Assembly: GCF_004138165.1 (NCBI RefSeq)
Contig: NZ_RYFF01000005.1
Span: 1 to 64,000 of the forward strand
DNA: 64,000 bases
Direction of reading: 5' to 3'
DNA from: Candidatus Chloroploca sp. Khr17
GTDB taxonomy: Bacteria; Chloroflexota; Chloroflexia; Chloroflexales; Chloroflexaceae
A program made the position numbers and the translations under genes. The notes below the pieces were generated by a model, which did no database searches, was not told where the DNA came from, and saw nothing but the letters and a program-made list of their open reading frames with translations. Shown here one piece after another: positions 63,976 through 64,000 of this stretch (position 1 is its first letter; every line of letters starts with the position of its first letter).

Positions 63976-64000
63976 CGCGCCGCCGTGCCTGCCCGTGCCC

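Noticed and set aside
63920-64000. GCC-rich tail as a trinucleotide expansion
   Set aside because: It resolves into nested palindromes of GGGCACGGC units rather than a simple triplet tract; the window ends inside it.

Overview
The window looks like a chromosomal segment of a Chloroflexota bacterium, most likely class Chloroflexia. GC is high (about 58-60%, judged by eye). Supporting signs are a menaquinone methyltransferase (MenG), an archaeal-type isopentenyl phosphate kinase, a SUF iron-sulfur system with SufU, and very long secreted beta-helix proteins ending in a short LPLV tail of a kind I associate with Chloroflexi. The assignment is an inference; no rRNA or tRNA gene was seen.

Layout. 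1-9.6 kb: housekeeping and transport genes (two methyltransferases, a DUF4230 membrane protein, a DMT exporter, a metallophosphoesterase, an MFS exporter, an inactive-looking M16 peptidase), separated by palindromic repeats and by a small non-autonomous IS200/IS605-like element with its own promoter (5.1-5.44 kb). 9.7-21.6 kb: two giant secreted CSLREA/beta-helix proteins, the second overlapping aroQ by four bases. 22-41.5 kb: an accessory region in which every gene is on the + strand. It holds an LD-carboxypeptidase, a PD-(D/E)XK nuclease gene broken by one stop codon, two acetyltransferases, a four-gene type I restriction operon, an IS66-like element, five toxin-antitoxin-type pairs and a LysE exporter, with fragments of further cassette genes (brnT, DUF2442, DUF6994). 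41.5-52.7 kb: a minus-strand sulfur block, sufR-sufC-sufD-sufS-sufU-sufB-Rieske-sulfurtransferase-second IscU-type scaffold-cysM-JAMM-cysO-moeB(rhodanese). It combines Fe-S cluster assembly with protein-thiocarboxylate cysteine synthesis. 52.8-64 kb: CNNM/CBS protein, SpoIIM-like protein, isopentenyl phosphate kinase, UbiA prenyltransferase, rdgB, rpmB, degV, recG, a degenerate E2-like protein and hisS.

The main discovery is in the accessory region. Several intergenic stretches have the architecture of integron attC sites: RYYYAAC and GTTRRRY ends, an imperfect palindrome with unpaired bases, and the 3' end pointing the same way as the genes. The clearest are at 38485-38544, 39546-39677 and 34992-35065. 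A 124-129 bp repeat present three times also ends at GTT and diverges there. The region therefore reads as an integron cassette array without an integrase in view (CALIN-like). Its cargo is mainly toxin-antitoxin modules and includes two toxin genes that look like fusions of two unrelated toxin families. If the restriction operon lies between two attC sites, as it appears to, it is an exceptionally large cassette.
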